Source of the DNA: Chryseobacterium ginsenosidimutans
GTDB taxonomy: Bacteria > Bacteroidota > Bacteroidia > Flavobacteriales > Weeksellaceae
Length of the DNA stretch: 64,000 nt
Reading direction: 5' to 3'
NCBI RefSeq assembly: GCF_030823405.1
Contig: NZ_JAUSXC010000001.1
Span: 124,001 to 188,000, forward strand
The notes under the pieces are model-generated. The model saw only the letters and a program-made list of their open reading frames with translations. It had not been told where the DNA came from and did no database searches. This document shows positions 35,580 through 43,743 of the stretch, piece after piece (the first letter of the stretch is position 1; every line of letters begins with the position of its first letter). Both the position numbers and the translations under genes were made by a program.

Positions 35580-37292
35580 ATGAGTCAAAAATGGATTTAC
35601 AAGCCCGAACCCGATGAAGAAATTGTGGATGGATTAAGTTCGTCACTTGGTTTTGGAACTTTCGAATCTAAACTCCTCGTTCTCAGAGGAATTGACAATT
35701 ACCAAAAAGCGAGAGAATTTTTTAAACCCAATGTGGCTGACATTCATAGCCCGTTTTTAATGGCAGATATGCAAAAAGCTGTAGAGCGAGTTGCCAATGC
35801 GATTGAAAATGGAGAAAAAATAATGGTATACGGAGATTATGATGTCGACGGAACCACGGCAGTTGCATTAATGTACCTGTACCTCAGCAAAATTGTTCAG
35901 AAAAAATACTTGGATTATTATATTCCCGACAGAAATTCTGAAGGGTACGGAATCTCAACCGAAGGAATTGATTTCGCCAAGCAAAACGGATTTTCATTGA
36001 TTATCGCTTTAGATTGTGGAATTAAAGCTTTGGACATGATTAATTATGCCAAAACTCTAGATATTGATTTCATTATTTGCGACCACCATTTACCTGGTGA
36101 TGAAATTCCGAATGCAGTTGCCGTTCTTGATCCTAAAAGAAGTGATTGCAGATATCCATTCAAGGAACTTTCAGGTTGTGGAGTTGGTTTTAAGCTTTGT
36201 CAGGGCTTAAATACAATCTATAAACTTCCGGAAGCCGAATTATTTGAATTAACAGATCTTCTTGCCATTTCCATCGCTGCCGATATTGTTTCAATGACGG
36301 GAGAGAACAGGGTTTTGGCCAAAATGGGATTAAAAATATTAAGAAAAACGAGAAATTTAGGTTTAAGATTATTAATTCCTGATGATAAGCTTTCTCATTT
36401 TGAAATTTCAAATATTGTTTTTGAAATTGCTCCTAAAATCAATGCCGCAGGAAGGATTTCCCACGGAAAAGCCGCTGTTGAGCTCATGGTTTCTGATAAT
36501 CTGAAACACGCGCATCAGATTGTAAGCGATATTATGGATCTTAACGACGAGAGACGAGAACTGGACATGAATTCTACCATGTCTGCTTTGAATCAAGTGA
36601 TTGAATCTCAACAGGAAACAAAATTTTCAACCATCGTTTATCATCCTGAATGGAACAAAGGGGTGATCGGGATTGTTGCTTCAAGATTAATTGAAACATA
36701 TTACAAGCCTACATTGGTTTTCACAGACGGAAATAATGGTGAAATGGTGGCTTCAGCAAGATCTGTATCAGATTTTGACGTTCATGAAGCTTTGGATATG
36801 TGTTCGGAATATTTTTTGAAATTCGGAGGTCATCATGCTGCTGCAGGACTTTCTATGGAGAAAGATAAATTTGAAGCTTTTAAAGAAAAATTCGAAAGAA
36901 TAGTTTCCGAAAAAATTAAAGAGCACCAAAAAGAGCCTTCTATTAACATAGATGCTGAGATTAATATCGAAGATATTAATAGAGAATTTATCAATTTTCA
37001 CAGAAAACTGGCTCCGTTCGGACCTCACAATATGAAGCCTATATTGGCACTTACCAATCAGAAACTTTCCGGGTACATTAAGACAATGGGAAAAGATAAT
37101 AATCACCTTAAATTCTATGTAAAACAAGAATCTACAGGCAGAAATATTGAATGTGTCGGTTTTAAACTAGGTCAGTATGCAGATGATTTCAGAACCAAAA
37201 GCTTTGATCTGGCTTTCACTTTAGAAGAAAACCACTGGAAAGGCAATATTACGCACTATCTTAATATTAAAGATGTAAAATTCAGGGATTAA
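35580..37292 (+). CDS. recJ: Single-stranded-DNA-specific exonuclease RecJ
   Basis: A 570-residue DHH-family 5'-3' exonuclease in mismatch and recombination repair. The DHH motifs are complete: YGDYDVDGTTA (metal site I), LIIALDCGIKA, CDHHLPGD (DHH) and AVLDPKRSDC. The DHHA1 domain ends with FGGHHAAAGLSM. An OB-like nucleic-acid domain follows (LAPFGPHNMKPIL; LKFYVKQE). Length agrees with E. coli RecJ (577). nadD follows by 33 bases, so they may be cotranscribed. Confidence 0.96.
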   Translation: MSQKWIYKPEPDEEIVDGLSSSLGFGTFESKLLVLRGIDNYQKAREFFKPNVADIHSPFLMADMQKAVERVANAIENGEKIMVYGDYDVDGTTAVALMYLYLSKIVQKKYLDYYIPDRNSEGYGISTEGIDFAKQNGFSLIIALDCGIKALDMINYAKTLDIDFIICDHHLPGDEIPNAVAVLDPKRSDCRYPFKELSGCGVGFKLCQGLNTIYKLPEAELFELTDLLAISIAADIVSMTGENRVLAKMGLKILRKTRNLGLRLLIPDDKLSHFEISNIVFEIAPKINAAGRISHGKAAVELMVSDNLKHAHQIVSDIMDLNDERRELDMNSTMSALNQVIESQQETKFSTIVYHPEWNKGVIGIVASRLIETYYKPTLVFTDGNNGEMVASARSVSDFDVHEALDMCSEYFLKFGGHHAAAGLSMEKDKFEAFKEKFERIVSEKIKEHQKEPSINIDAEINIEDINREFINFHRKLAPFGPHNMKPILALTNQKLSGYIKTMGKDNNHLKFYVKQESTGRNIECVGFKLGQYADDFRTKSFDLAFTLEENHWKGNITHYLNIKDVKFRD

Positions 37293-37325
37293 TCTGACCA
37301 ACACAATTATCTACTTTCTAAAACA

Positions 37326-37910
37326 ATGAAAAAAATCGGTCTTTTTTTCGGCTCATTCAACCCTATTCATATTGGTCATTTGATTCTTGCCAATTATATT
37401 CTGGAGAATTCTGATATGGATGAACTTTGGTTTGTGGTAAGTCCTCAAAATCCTTTTAAAGATAAAAAATCTTTATTGAAGGACCATAACCGACTGGATA
37501 TGGTACAGCTTGCCGTGAAAAATTATCCAAAAATGCGGGCTTCAAATGTAGAGTTTTCTCTTCCACAACCAAGTTACACTATTGATACCTTGACTTATCT
37601 TCACGAAAAATACTCCGATCATTCTTTTAGTTTAATCATGGGAGAAGATAATCTCGACAATCTCCATAAATGGAAAAATTCTGAAACTTTAATTAAAAAT
37701 CATCATATTATCATTTATCCCAGAGTTTTTGATGGTGAAAAGAAAGACTCTGAATATCTTCAACACGAAAATATTTCTTTTATCAAGGCTCCTGTTATTG
37801 AACTTTCTGCAACGGAAATCCGGAACATGATTAAAACCGGAAAAAACGTACGACCAATGCTTCCTCCAGAGGTTTTTGATTATTTGGACGGAAGTAGTTT
37901 TTATAAGTAA
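37326..37910 (+). CDS. nadD: Nicotinate-nucleotide adenylyltransferase
   Basis: A 194-residue nucleotidyltransferase that makes deamido-NAD from NaMN and ATP. Signature sequences: GLFFGSFNPIHIGHL with the HxGH ATP site, FVVSPQNPFKDK, FSLIMGEDNLDNLHKWK and the C-terminal LSATEIRNMIKTGK (S-x-T-x-x-R). Usual NadD length is about 190-210. It lies between recJ and the DUF3817 gene on the same strand. Confidence 0.95.
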   Translation: MKKIGLFFGSFNPIHIGHLILANYILENSDMDELWFVVSPQNPFKDKKSLLKDHNRLDMVQLAVKNYPKMRASNVEFSLPQPSYTIDTLTYLHEKYSDHSFSLIMGEDNLDNLHKWKNSETLIKNHHIIIYPRVFDGEKKDSEYLQHENISFIKAPVIELSATEIRNMIKTGKNVRPMLPPEVFDYLDGSSFYK

Positions 37911-37981
37911 ATTTATGATAAAATTAGAGGTTAAAATTCATCAGCCAAAGATTTTCAACTCGTAATTCTCAATTCAAAATT

Positions 37982-38320
37982 ATGCATTTTATCGAAAAAT
38001 TTTTCTCAAAATATCCTCAGGAAAAAGTCATCAGATGGTTTAAGCAAATTTGTTTGGCAGAAGCTGTTTCGTGGTTTTTTTTATTCACAGCAATGACTTG
38101 GATACGCACTGATCCTGAAGGAGTTCTTCCAATTGTGTATATTAGCACCATTGGCAGTATTCACGGATTATTTTTTACACTTTATCTGCTATTCTTGCCT
38201 GCTACAAGAAAGATATATACTTGGGATGATGAAGACAGTGTCTTCGCTTTAATTGCCGCATTTTTCCCTTTTGCCACCATTTGGATAGATAAAAAACTTG
38301 CCCGTTTCGACAGAGAATAA
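37982..38320 (+). CDS. DUF3817 inner-membrane protein
   Basis: A 112-residue protein of the DUF3817 family (integral membrane protein domain). Three hydrophobic segments are visible: about 24-45 (AVSWFFLFTAMTWI), 52-75 (IVYISTIGSIHGLFFTLYLLF) and 84-100 (FALIAAFFPFATIWID). The ISTIGSIHG and FFPFATIWIDKK stretches are typical of the family, whose function is not established. It is last in the recJ-nadD run and is followed by a bidirectional terminator. Confidence 0.85.
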   Translation: MHFIEKFFSKYPQEKVIRWFKQICLAEAVSWFFLFTAMTWIRTDPEGVLPIVYISTIGSIHGLFFTLYLLFLPATRKIYTWDDEDSVFALIAAFFPFATIWIDKKLARFDRE

Positions 38321-38339
38321 AATAACAATACAACATAAA

Positions 38340-38362
38340 AAAAGGACCATTTCGGTCCTTTT
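38340..38362. terminator. Bidirectional terminator
   Basis: AAAAGGACC (38340-38348), loop ATTTC, GGTCCTTTT (38354-38362). It separates the convergent DUF3817 and lipoprotein genes. Confidence 0.9.
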
Positions 38363-38379
38363 CTTTTTATCTTTATTTT

Positions 38380-40164
38380 CTATAAATCTCTTTTCACATG
38401 TCCTGTTGATGTGAATGTATGGCTCCCTAATGTATCGGTATACGTTCCGTTTACCGTAAAATCTATATAGTCTCCAACTCCACCGAAACTTGTAACCTGA
38501 ACTACTACATTTCCATTGCTTGAAGAAAAATATCCTCCTGAAAATTCAAACGAATAGTCTGTAGTAAAAGTTCCCGGAACTCCAAGCATATTATTCTGAT
38601 ACATAACAAAAGAACTTCCAGCCACCGGAGAGAAAGAACTTATTCTCAATTGTTTCGCCGGATTATTTGGTGTACCTGTAAGACCCGACCATTTTGCATC
38701 AATTAATGCCAAAATATATTTTGTAGGCTGACTGTCTACTTTATAGCTGATAAATTCCATTACAGAATTACACACCGAAAGATTATTAAAATTCGTGACG
38801 GTAGATGTTGCTGTAAAAGGAATATCATTTGTTGTCTGCAAATTCGCTACATCAAATCCCTCTAACACAAATTGTGGATTTGCGGTACAAGAATAAGTAG
38901 TCATCACAAAAGCTCCTGTACTGCTTACAGGAACACTTACATATTGGAAATAATTTGTAGGCACAGCAGGTCTCAAACTTACATAACCATCTGTAACATC
39001 AGTATTGGCACATGTTTTCAGGTTTCCTTGAATCGTATAGGTTGTTGATGCTGTTGTTGTAATGGTAATGTCAGGTAAAGTCGTTGTGGAACCGGTCGCA
39101 AAAGGTCCGACATTACCCGAATAAATCACATTATTACAGATATCATAAATCTTCAAGGCAAGAACTTCTCCTGACGGAACAACTCCTGAAACCATTCCTG
39201 CATTATCGGTTAGCCCGTAAGTTTCATAGACCTGGGAGATCATTTTCAAAGTGACTTTAACATTAGACAAAGCCTGTCCCGCAGGATTTTTCACCGTTAC
39301 TTTCAGGATTGCCTGAGGAAACTGCGCATCACAATTCCACCATGAAAAATGACTTACTGTTCCTACATACGTATTTCCAACTTTCGTAGCAGAACCATCT
39401 TCATTCCACATTCCCGTATTTTCGTCGTATGACCATAATGGAATTGTGCTTGGAGAACTTGAAGTTTGTGAAGGATCGATAGGAACAGTCATTTCTGCAG
39501 TATGTCCGTTTGCGATCTGTAATTTCTGCCCTGAACTTCCCGTCAGCTGAACATGAACCATTCCGAATGTTTCCATGACTCTTGCATTTCCTCCGGAGTT
39601 GGTTGCTAATAAAGATCCGGGCATTAATTCGGTAAGATATTGATTGGAAGATGCCAAATTATACAACGCTACATTCACACTTCCGCTGTAAGAATTTCCG
39701 TTGGCATCTTTGAAGCTTCCGTCGAATTTCACTTTTGTTCCGTTGGGTAAAGAAACCGTGGAAGTTGCTCCTGAATTGATACTTGACGTCGTAGTCGCAG
39801 GAATCATCATGATATTTACCCGATTTATTCCAGTTGTAGGAACCATTACTCTTGAACCATCTACAAACCCGGACTTTGTCACTTTCACAAGCGCAAAATT
39901 CTCTTTCACATTTGCATTTTTAAACGTAAAAAAACCTTTGAAATTTGTTTGGACCGTGCTGGATCCGATTGTTACCGTAGCTCCGCTGACAGGATTTCCA
40001 CTCGTATCAAGTACTACACCCTGAAAGTTTCTTTGTATTGTACTTCCAAAATTAAAATTGGATTCAGGGGCTGTCGAATTGTTATTATCAGCATCTAATA
40101 AATATTCATTTTTACATGAAATAATTAGCAATAATAACAAAAACAAGGGATAAAATTTTCGCAT
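38380..40164 (-). CDS. Surface lipoprotein with carboxypeptidase-regulatory-like domain
   Basis: A 594-residue lipoprotein: LLLLLLIISC puts the acylated Cys at 17, followed by KNEYLLDADNN, an acidic run that may act as a surface-export signal. Residues about 45-115 are a CarboxypepD_reg-like beta sandwich (FQGVVLDTSGNPVSGATVTIG; FKGFFTFKNANV). Residues 125-285 resemble FAM171-type domains seen in Bacteroidota lipoproteins (LWSYDENTGMWNEDGSAT; VGTVSHFSWWNCD). A further sandwich follows (KVTVKNPAGQALSNVKVTL) and a beta-rich C-terminus. No catalytic motif is evident. The gene diverges from the TonB-receptor-like gene; the 324-base gap holds that gene's promoter but no clear one for this gene. 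Confidence 0.8.
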   Translation of the reverse strand: MRKFYPLFLLLLLIISCKNEYLLDADNNNSTAPESNFNFGSTIQRNFQGVVLDTSGNPVSGATVTIGSSTVQTNFKGFFTFKNANVKENFALVKVTKSGFVDGSRVMVPTTGINRVNIMMIPATTTSSINSGATSTVSLPNGTKVKFDGSFKDANGNSYSGSVNVALYNLASSNQYLTELMPGSLLATNSGGNARVMETFGMVHVQLTGSSGQKLQIANGHTAEMTVPIDPSQTSSSPSTIPLWSYDENTGMWNEDGSATKVGNTYVGTVSHFSWWNCDAQFPQAILKVTVKNPAGQALSNVKVTLKMISQVYETYGLTDNAGMVSGVVPSGEVLALKIYDICNNVIYSGNVGPFATGSTTTLPDITITTTASTTYTIQGNLKTCANTDVTDGYVSLRPAVPTNYFQYVSVPVSSTGAFVMTTYSCTANPQFVLEGFDVANLQTTNDIPFTATSTVTNFNNLSVCNSVMEFISYKVDSQPTKYILALIDAKWSGLTGTPNNPAKQLRISSFSPVAGSSFVMYQNNMLGVPGTFTTDYSFEFSGGYFSSSNGNVVVQVTSFGGVGDYIDFTVNGTYTDTLGSHTFTSTGHVKRDL

Positions 40165-40404
40165 ATGATATTAGTTTTTAATTTATACTAAAATAATCAT
40201 AAAAAAGATACCACCAGCTTTTTATTAAATTTTAATTACCTATTCCTTAATCTTATCAATTTTTCAAAATTTGATGTAACGAATTTTACTTCTTAATTGT
40301 CTAATTAAGTAACAAAGTCATTAAAAACGAAATTTTAATTAAAATTTTACTTTCTGTAAATCAATTAGTTAAAACTAAATCAAAAATATTTTAAGTACTT
40401 TGTA

Positions 40405-40436
40405 TTGCATGATACTAAATTTATTATATATCTTTG
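40405..40436 (+). promoter_or_regulatory. Promoter of the outer-membrane barrel gene
   Basis: TTG at 40405-40407, 21 bases, then TATCTTTG at 40429-40436 (exact TAnnTTTG), followed by C. It predicts a leader of about 47 bases before the ATG at 40489. It lies in the A+T-rich 40165-40488 gap; nothing else was recognised there. Confidence 0.65.
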
Positions 40437-40488
40437 CAATGTAAAATAATAACAAATACAAGCTATTAAACTCTCAAAATATAATATC

Positions 40489-42741
40489 ATGAAAGCATCA
40501 ATATTTATCGCAGCCATATTTTTCAGCGGACTGACATTCGCACAAGAAAAAAAACAAGACTCTGTAAAAACAAAAAGCATAGAAGGTGTAACCCTTACAA
40601 AACAGGTTTTCAAAAAACAAAGTGACCGTTTTGTTTATGACGTTGCAGCTTCCCCGGTTGCCAAAGGAAATACAACTTTTGATCTTTTGAAGCAGACTCC
40701 GCTTTTATCCACGACCGATGATAAAACATTGAAAATTGTAGGAAAAAATAATGCTGTTATCTATATCAACGGTAGAAAAACCAATATGGATGCGGATTCT
40801 TTAACTCAGTTTTTAAAAAATACTCCTGCAGAAAATATCCAGAAAATTGAAGTGATCACTGTTCCCGGAAGTGAATATCAGGTAGAATCATCCGACGGAA
40901 TTATCAACATCATTTTGAAGAAAAAAATGAGCGACGGAACAAGCGGAAACATGAGAATGTCTAATACTCAGAATAAATACAATGCGAGTAATGCGAGTTT
41001 TTCGGTAAACTACAGAAAAGACAAACTGGGAATTAATGCCAATCTAAGTGGTGGTGAAAACATCAATCCGCAATCATATATTTTAAGAAACGGAATCGGA
41101 AATGTCACCAACGAATCCGTAGGAAATATTGATGATCCCAATAAAAACATTGGCGGATATTTAAATATTGATTATCAATTAAATGAAAAAAGCAACTTAG
41201 CTTTATCTTGGAATTCATGGGCGAATAAAAGTTATAATTCTACAATTAATCTTTACAATACTTTAACACAACCTAATAAAAAAGGAATTATTGAGACATC
41301 CCATAACTGGACAAAAAACAAAGAAGATGCAAGAAATTATAACAACTCTGTCAATTTAAATTATGAAATAAAATTAGATTCTTTAGGAAGTAAATTCAAT
41401 GTAAATGCGGCTTATCTTAATTATAAAAGATTCCAATTCTCAAATAATAATACGTTGAATGAAAGTTTAACACCTACAAAAACAATTACTCAGGATATTC
41501 CTCAGATTATTAATAACTTTTCGGGAACTGTAGATTACATCCAGAAATTTAAAAATGATTTCACATTTTCTGTAGGTGGGAATTTTAATAAAACTAAAAC
41601 CGATAACGATACTAAAAACTTTACTTACTATTTTAACGATGATGGAAGCCCTAAAAATGTAGATCCAAATCCTAAAACAGAATTTAACCATTTTATTTAT
41701 GATGAAAATATTTATGGAGCTTACATCACGTTTGAAAAGAAATTTTCCGATAAGTTTTCAGGAAAAGTGGGTGCAAGATATGAAATCACCAACAGTTTAG
41801 GAACTGCAGACAGTTTTAAAAATGGTGTAGAATCACGCCAGGAAATCGAAAGAAATTATAACAATCTTTTACCTTACTTAAGCTTCAATTATGCAATTAA
41901 TGATAAGAATAATATTTCCTATTCATTTTCAAGCAGAATGAGAAGACCAAGTTTCTGGGAACTGAATCCTGTTAAAAATATTATTACTGACGATAATTAT
42001 ACCCAAAACAATCCTTTTGTAAAAGCATCTTCAACATACAATCAGGAACTGACATATATGTATAAAAATTCTTATTTCCTGATTTTGAACCATTCGTATG
42101 TGAAAGACCAGATTACCCAGGTTCCTTTGCAGAAAGAATACACTGATGATAATCAAATGAAAAGAGTAAGATTAGCATATATCAGAACCAATTTTGGAGA
42201 CAAACAGGAAATGTCAGCAATGTTGGGAATCCAAAAGTCGCTGTTCAAACAATATTTAACATTGAATTTCAATGCGGGAATTCAGTATAATATCAATAAC
42301 GGAACATTGGATACAGATCCTACAACAGGAGAAGTTTTTGACACTTACATTAACAACAGAAAATCTGCGAGTTTAGTGATTACGAGTAACAACACGATCC
42401 GTTTAGACAAAAAGAAAACATGGTTCTTAGGCGTAAATTATTTCTACGTAGACAAACAGCAGATCGAGCTTGGAATGTTGAAAAACTTAATGAGTTTAGA
42501 TTTAAGTATCAAGAAAAACTGGAACGACTGGACTTTTGCAGTGAATGTAAACGATGTTTTGAGAACAAATGTTGTAGAAATTGAAGATTACCAATCAAAC
42601 GGAAATTACAATTACATTAAAAACGATATGTATAGAAGAAGCGTAACGGTAAGTCTTACCTATAATTTCGGAAACCAGAAGGTGAAAAAAGTAAGAGATA
42701 TCGAAAGCGCATCTGATGCCATCAAAAACAGAACAAGATAA
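40489..42741 (+). CDS. TonB-dependent-receptor-like outer-membrane barrel protein
   Basis: A 750-residue protein of the outer membrane beta-barrel family (OMP_b-brl_3 type). Signal peptide ends at FSGLTFAQ. A plug domain is at about 30-140: GNTTFDLLKQTPLL, AVIYINGRKTN and VITVPGSEYQVESSDGIINI, the last like the TonB-receptor plug core. The barrel starts near 150, shown by alternating amphipathic strands with terminal aromatics (NASFSVNYRKDKLG), and ends VTVSLTYNFGNQKVKK with about 20 extra polar residues. The usual N-terminal CarboxypepD_reg domain is missing. The cargo is unknown; such receptors import siderophores, peptides or glycans, or export-associated ligands. Confidence 0.9.
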   Translation: MKASIFIAAIFFSGLTFAQEKKQDSVKTKSIEGVTLTKQVFKKQSDRFVYDVAASPVAKGNTTFDLLKQTPLLSTTDDKTLKIVGKNNAVIYINGRKTNMDADSLTQFLKNTPAENIQKIEVITVPGSEYQVESSDGIINIILKKKMSDGTSGNMRMSNTQNKYNASNASFSVNYRKDKLGINANLSGGENINPQSYILRNGIGNVTNESVGNIDDPNKNIGGYLNIDYQLNEKSNLALSWNSWANKSYNSTINLYNTLTQPNKKGIIETSHNWTKNKEDARNYNNSVNLNYEIKLDSLGSKFNVNAAYLNYKRFQFSNNNTLNESLTPTKTITQDIPQIINNFSGTVDYIQKFKNDFTFSVGGNFNKTKTDNDTKNFTYYFNDDGSPKNVDPNPKTEFNHFIYDENIYGAYITFEKKFSDKFSGKVGARYEITNSLGTADSFKNGVESRQEIERNYNNLLPYLSFNYAINDKNNISYSFSSRMRRPSFWELNPVKNIITDDNYTQNNPFVKASSTYNQELTYMYKNSYFLILNHSYVKDQITQVPLQKEYTDDNQMKRVRLAYIRTNFGDKQEMSAMLGIQKSLFKQYLTLNFNAGIQYNINNGTLDTDPTTGEVFDTYINNRKSASLVITSNNTIRLDKKKTWFLGVNYFYVDKQQIELGMLKNLMSLDLSIKKNWNDWTFAVNVNDVLRTNVVEIEDYQSNGNYNYIKNDMYRRSVTVSLTYNFGNQKVKKVRDIESASDAIKNRTR

Positions 42742-42776
42742 AAAACAATCATTTTCTTCATATATTATTTTGTGGT

Positions 42777-42806
42777 AAACTCGTTGAGAAATCAACGGGT
42801 TTTTTC
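42777..42806 (+). terminator. Intrinsic terminator of the barrel gene
   Basis: AAACTCGTTGA-GAAA-TCAACGGGT stem (one G-U pair) followed by TTTTTT. It ends about 40 bases before the next start, so the esterase gene must use its own promoter or read-through. Confidence 0.8.
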
Positions 42807-42846
42807 TATTTTTAGGAAGTAAAAGCTAAAATTAAAAAGGTAAAAG

Positions 42847-43725
42847 ATGAAAAATTATATCTTGATTTTCGGAAGCCTAATTCTAATGGCATTTTCTATA
42901 AGTTGTAAAGAAAACACCATTGATCTTGGAAAAAATATTTCTTTTAAAATCGAGGAAAACATATCTTACGGAAAAGATTCTGAGCAGAAAATAGATATTT
43001 ATCTTCCAAAAAGGCAAACGCATGCAAAAAATGTTTTCATTATTATTCACGGCGGCGGTTGGCGTGGCGGGAAAAGATCACAATTAACCAGTTTTACTTT
43101 TGATTTAATGAAAAGATTTCCGGAAAATATTTTTGTCAATGTCGATTACCGTCTTGCTTCTTCAACACGGTTTGCACTTCCCTCTCAAACGGATGATATT
43201 AAGAATGTGATGATTTATTTAGAAAAGAATTTAAAAATTAACCCCAAATATATTCTTCTCGGAAACAGTGCGGGTGGAAATTTGTCTATGCTTTTTGCTT
43301 ATAAATTTGATGAGGATAAAAAAGTAAAAGCTGTCATCAACATTGTCGGTCCTGCAGATTTGAATGATCCTAGATTTAAAAATTATGACGATTATTCTTT
43401 CGTTGAAAAGCATTTAATTGATCCCAAAATTGTTGATAACAAAACTTCGTTAATGGATTTTGGAAGTCCTGTGTATTGGATTAATAAAAGTTCAGCTCCT
43501 ACACTTTCTTATTATGGAACCAAAGACAATGTCGTTCCTCTATCACAGAAGAAAATTTTAGATTCTATTTTAAATAAAAATAAAGTTCATAATGAATCTT
43601 ATGAATTTAACGGAAATCATTTGGAATGGGACAAAGAACCAAATTCAACATTCTTAATTAATAAAATCGAATTGTTCCTGAAAGATTTAGAAAAAAATAA
43701 CCCCTCAGAAATTCCGAGGGGTTGA
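42847..43725 (+). CDS. Alpha/beta-hydrolase lipoprotein (BD-FAE/lipase-like)
   Basis: A 292-residue lipoprotein (LILMAFSISC, acylated Cys about 20). The fold features are the oxyanion HGGGWRGGK, the nucleophile elbow LLGNSAGGNLSM (GNSAGG), an Asp region YYGTKDNVVPL and the His in NGNHLEWDK. This is the arrangement of BD-FAE/alpha-beta esterase family enzymes that de-esterify polysaccharide side groups. The gene's last codons (NNPSEIPRG) coincide with the terminator hairpin of the convergent GH43 gene, and it precedes that enzyme, so a shared role in carbohydrate breakdown is plausible but unproved. Confidence 0.88.
   Translation: MKNYILIFGSLILMAFSISCKENTIDLGKNISFKIEENISYGKDSEQKIDIYLPKRQTHAKNVFIIIHGGGWRGGKRSQLTSFTFDLMKRFPENIFVNVDYRLASSTRFALPSQTDDIKNVMIYLEKNLKINPKYILLGNSAGGNLSMLFAYKFDEDKKVKAVINIVGPADLNDPRFKNYDDYSFVEKHLIDPKIVDNKTSLMDFGSPVYWINKSSAPTLSYYGTKDNVVPLSQKKILDSILNKNKVHNESYEFNGNHLEWDKEPNSTFLINKIELFLKDLEKNNPSEIPRG
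43699..43723 (-). terminator. Terminator of the GH43 gene inside the esterase coding end
   Basis: AACCCCTC at 43699-43706 pairs with GAGGGGTT at 43716-43723. On the minus strand it is followed by an A/U-rich run ATTTTTTTC. The arms overlap the last codons of the esterase gene, whose TGA is at 43723-43725. Confidence 0.85.
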
Positions 43726-43743
43726 AAATTATTATTATTAAAA

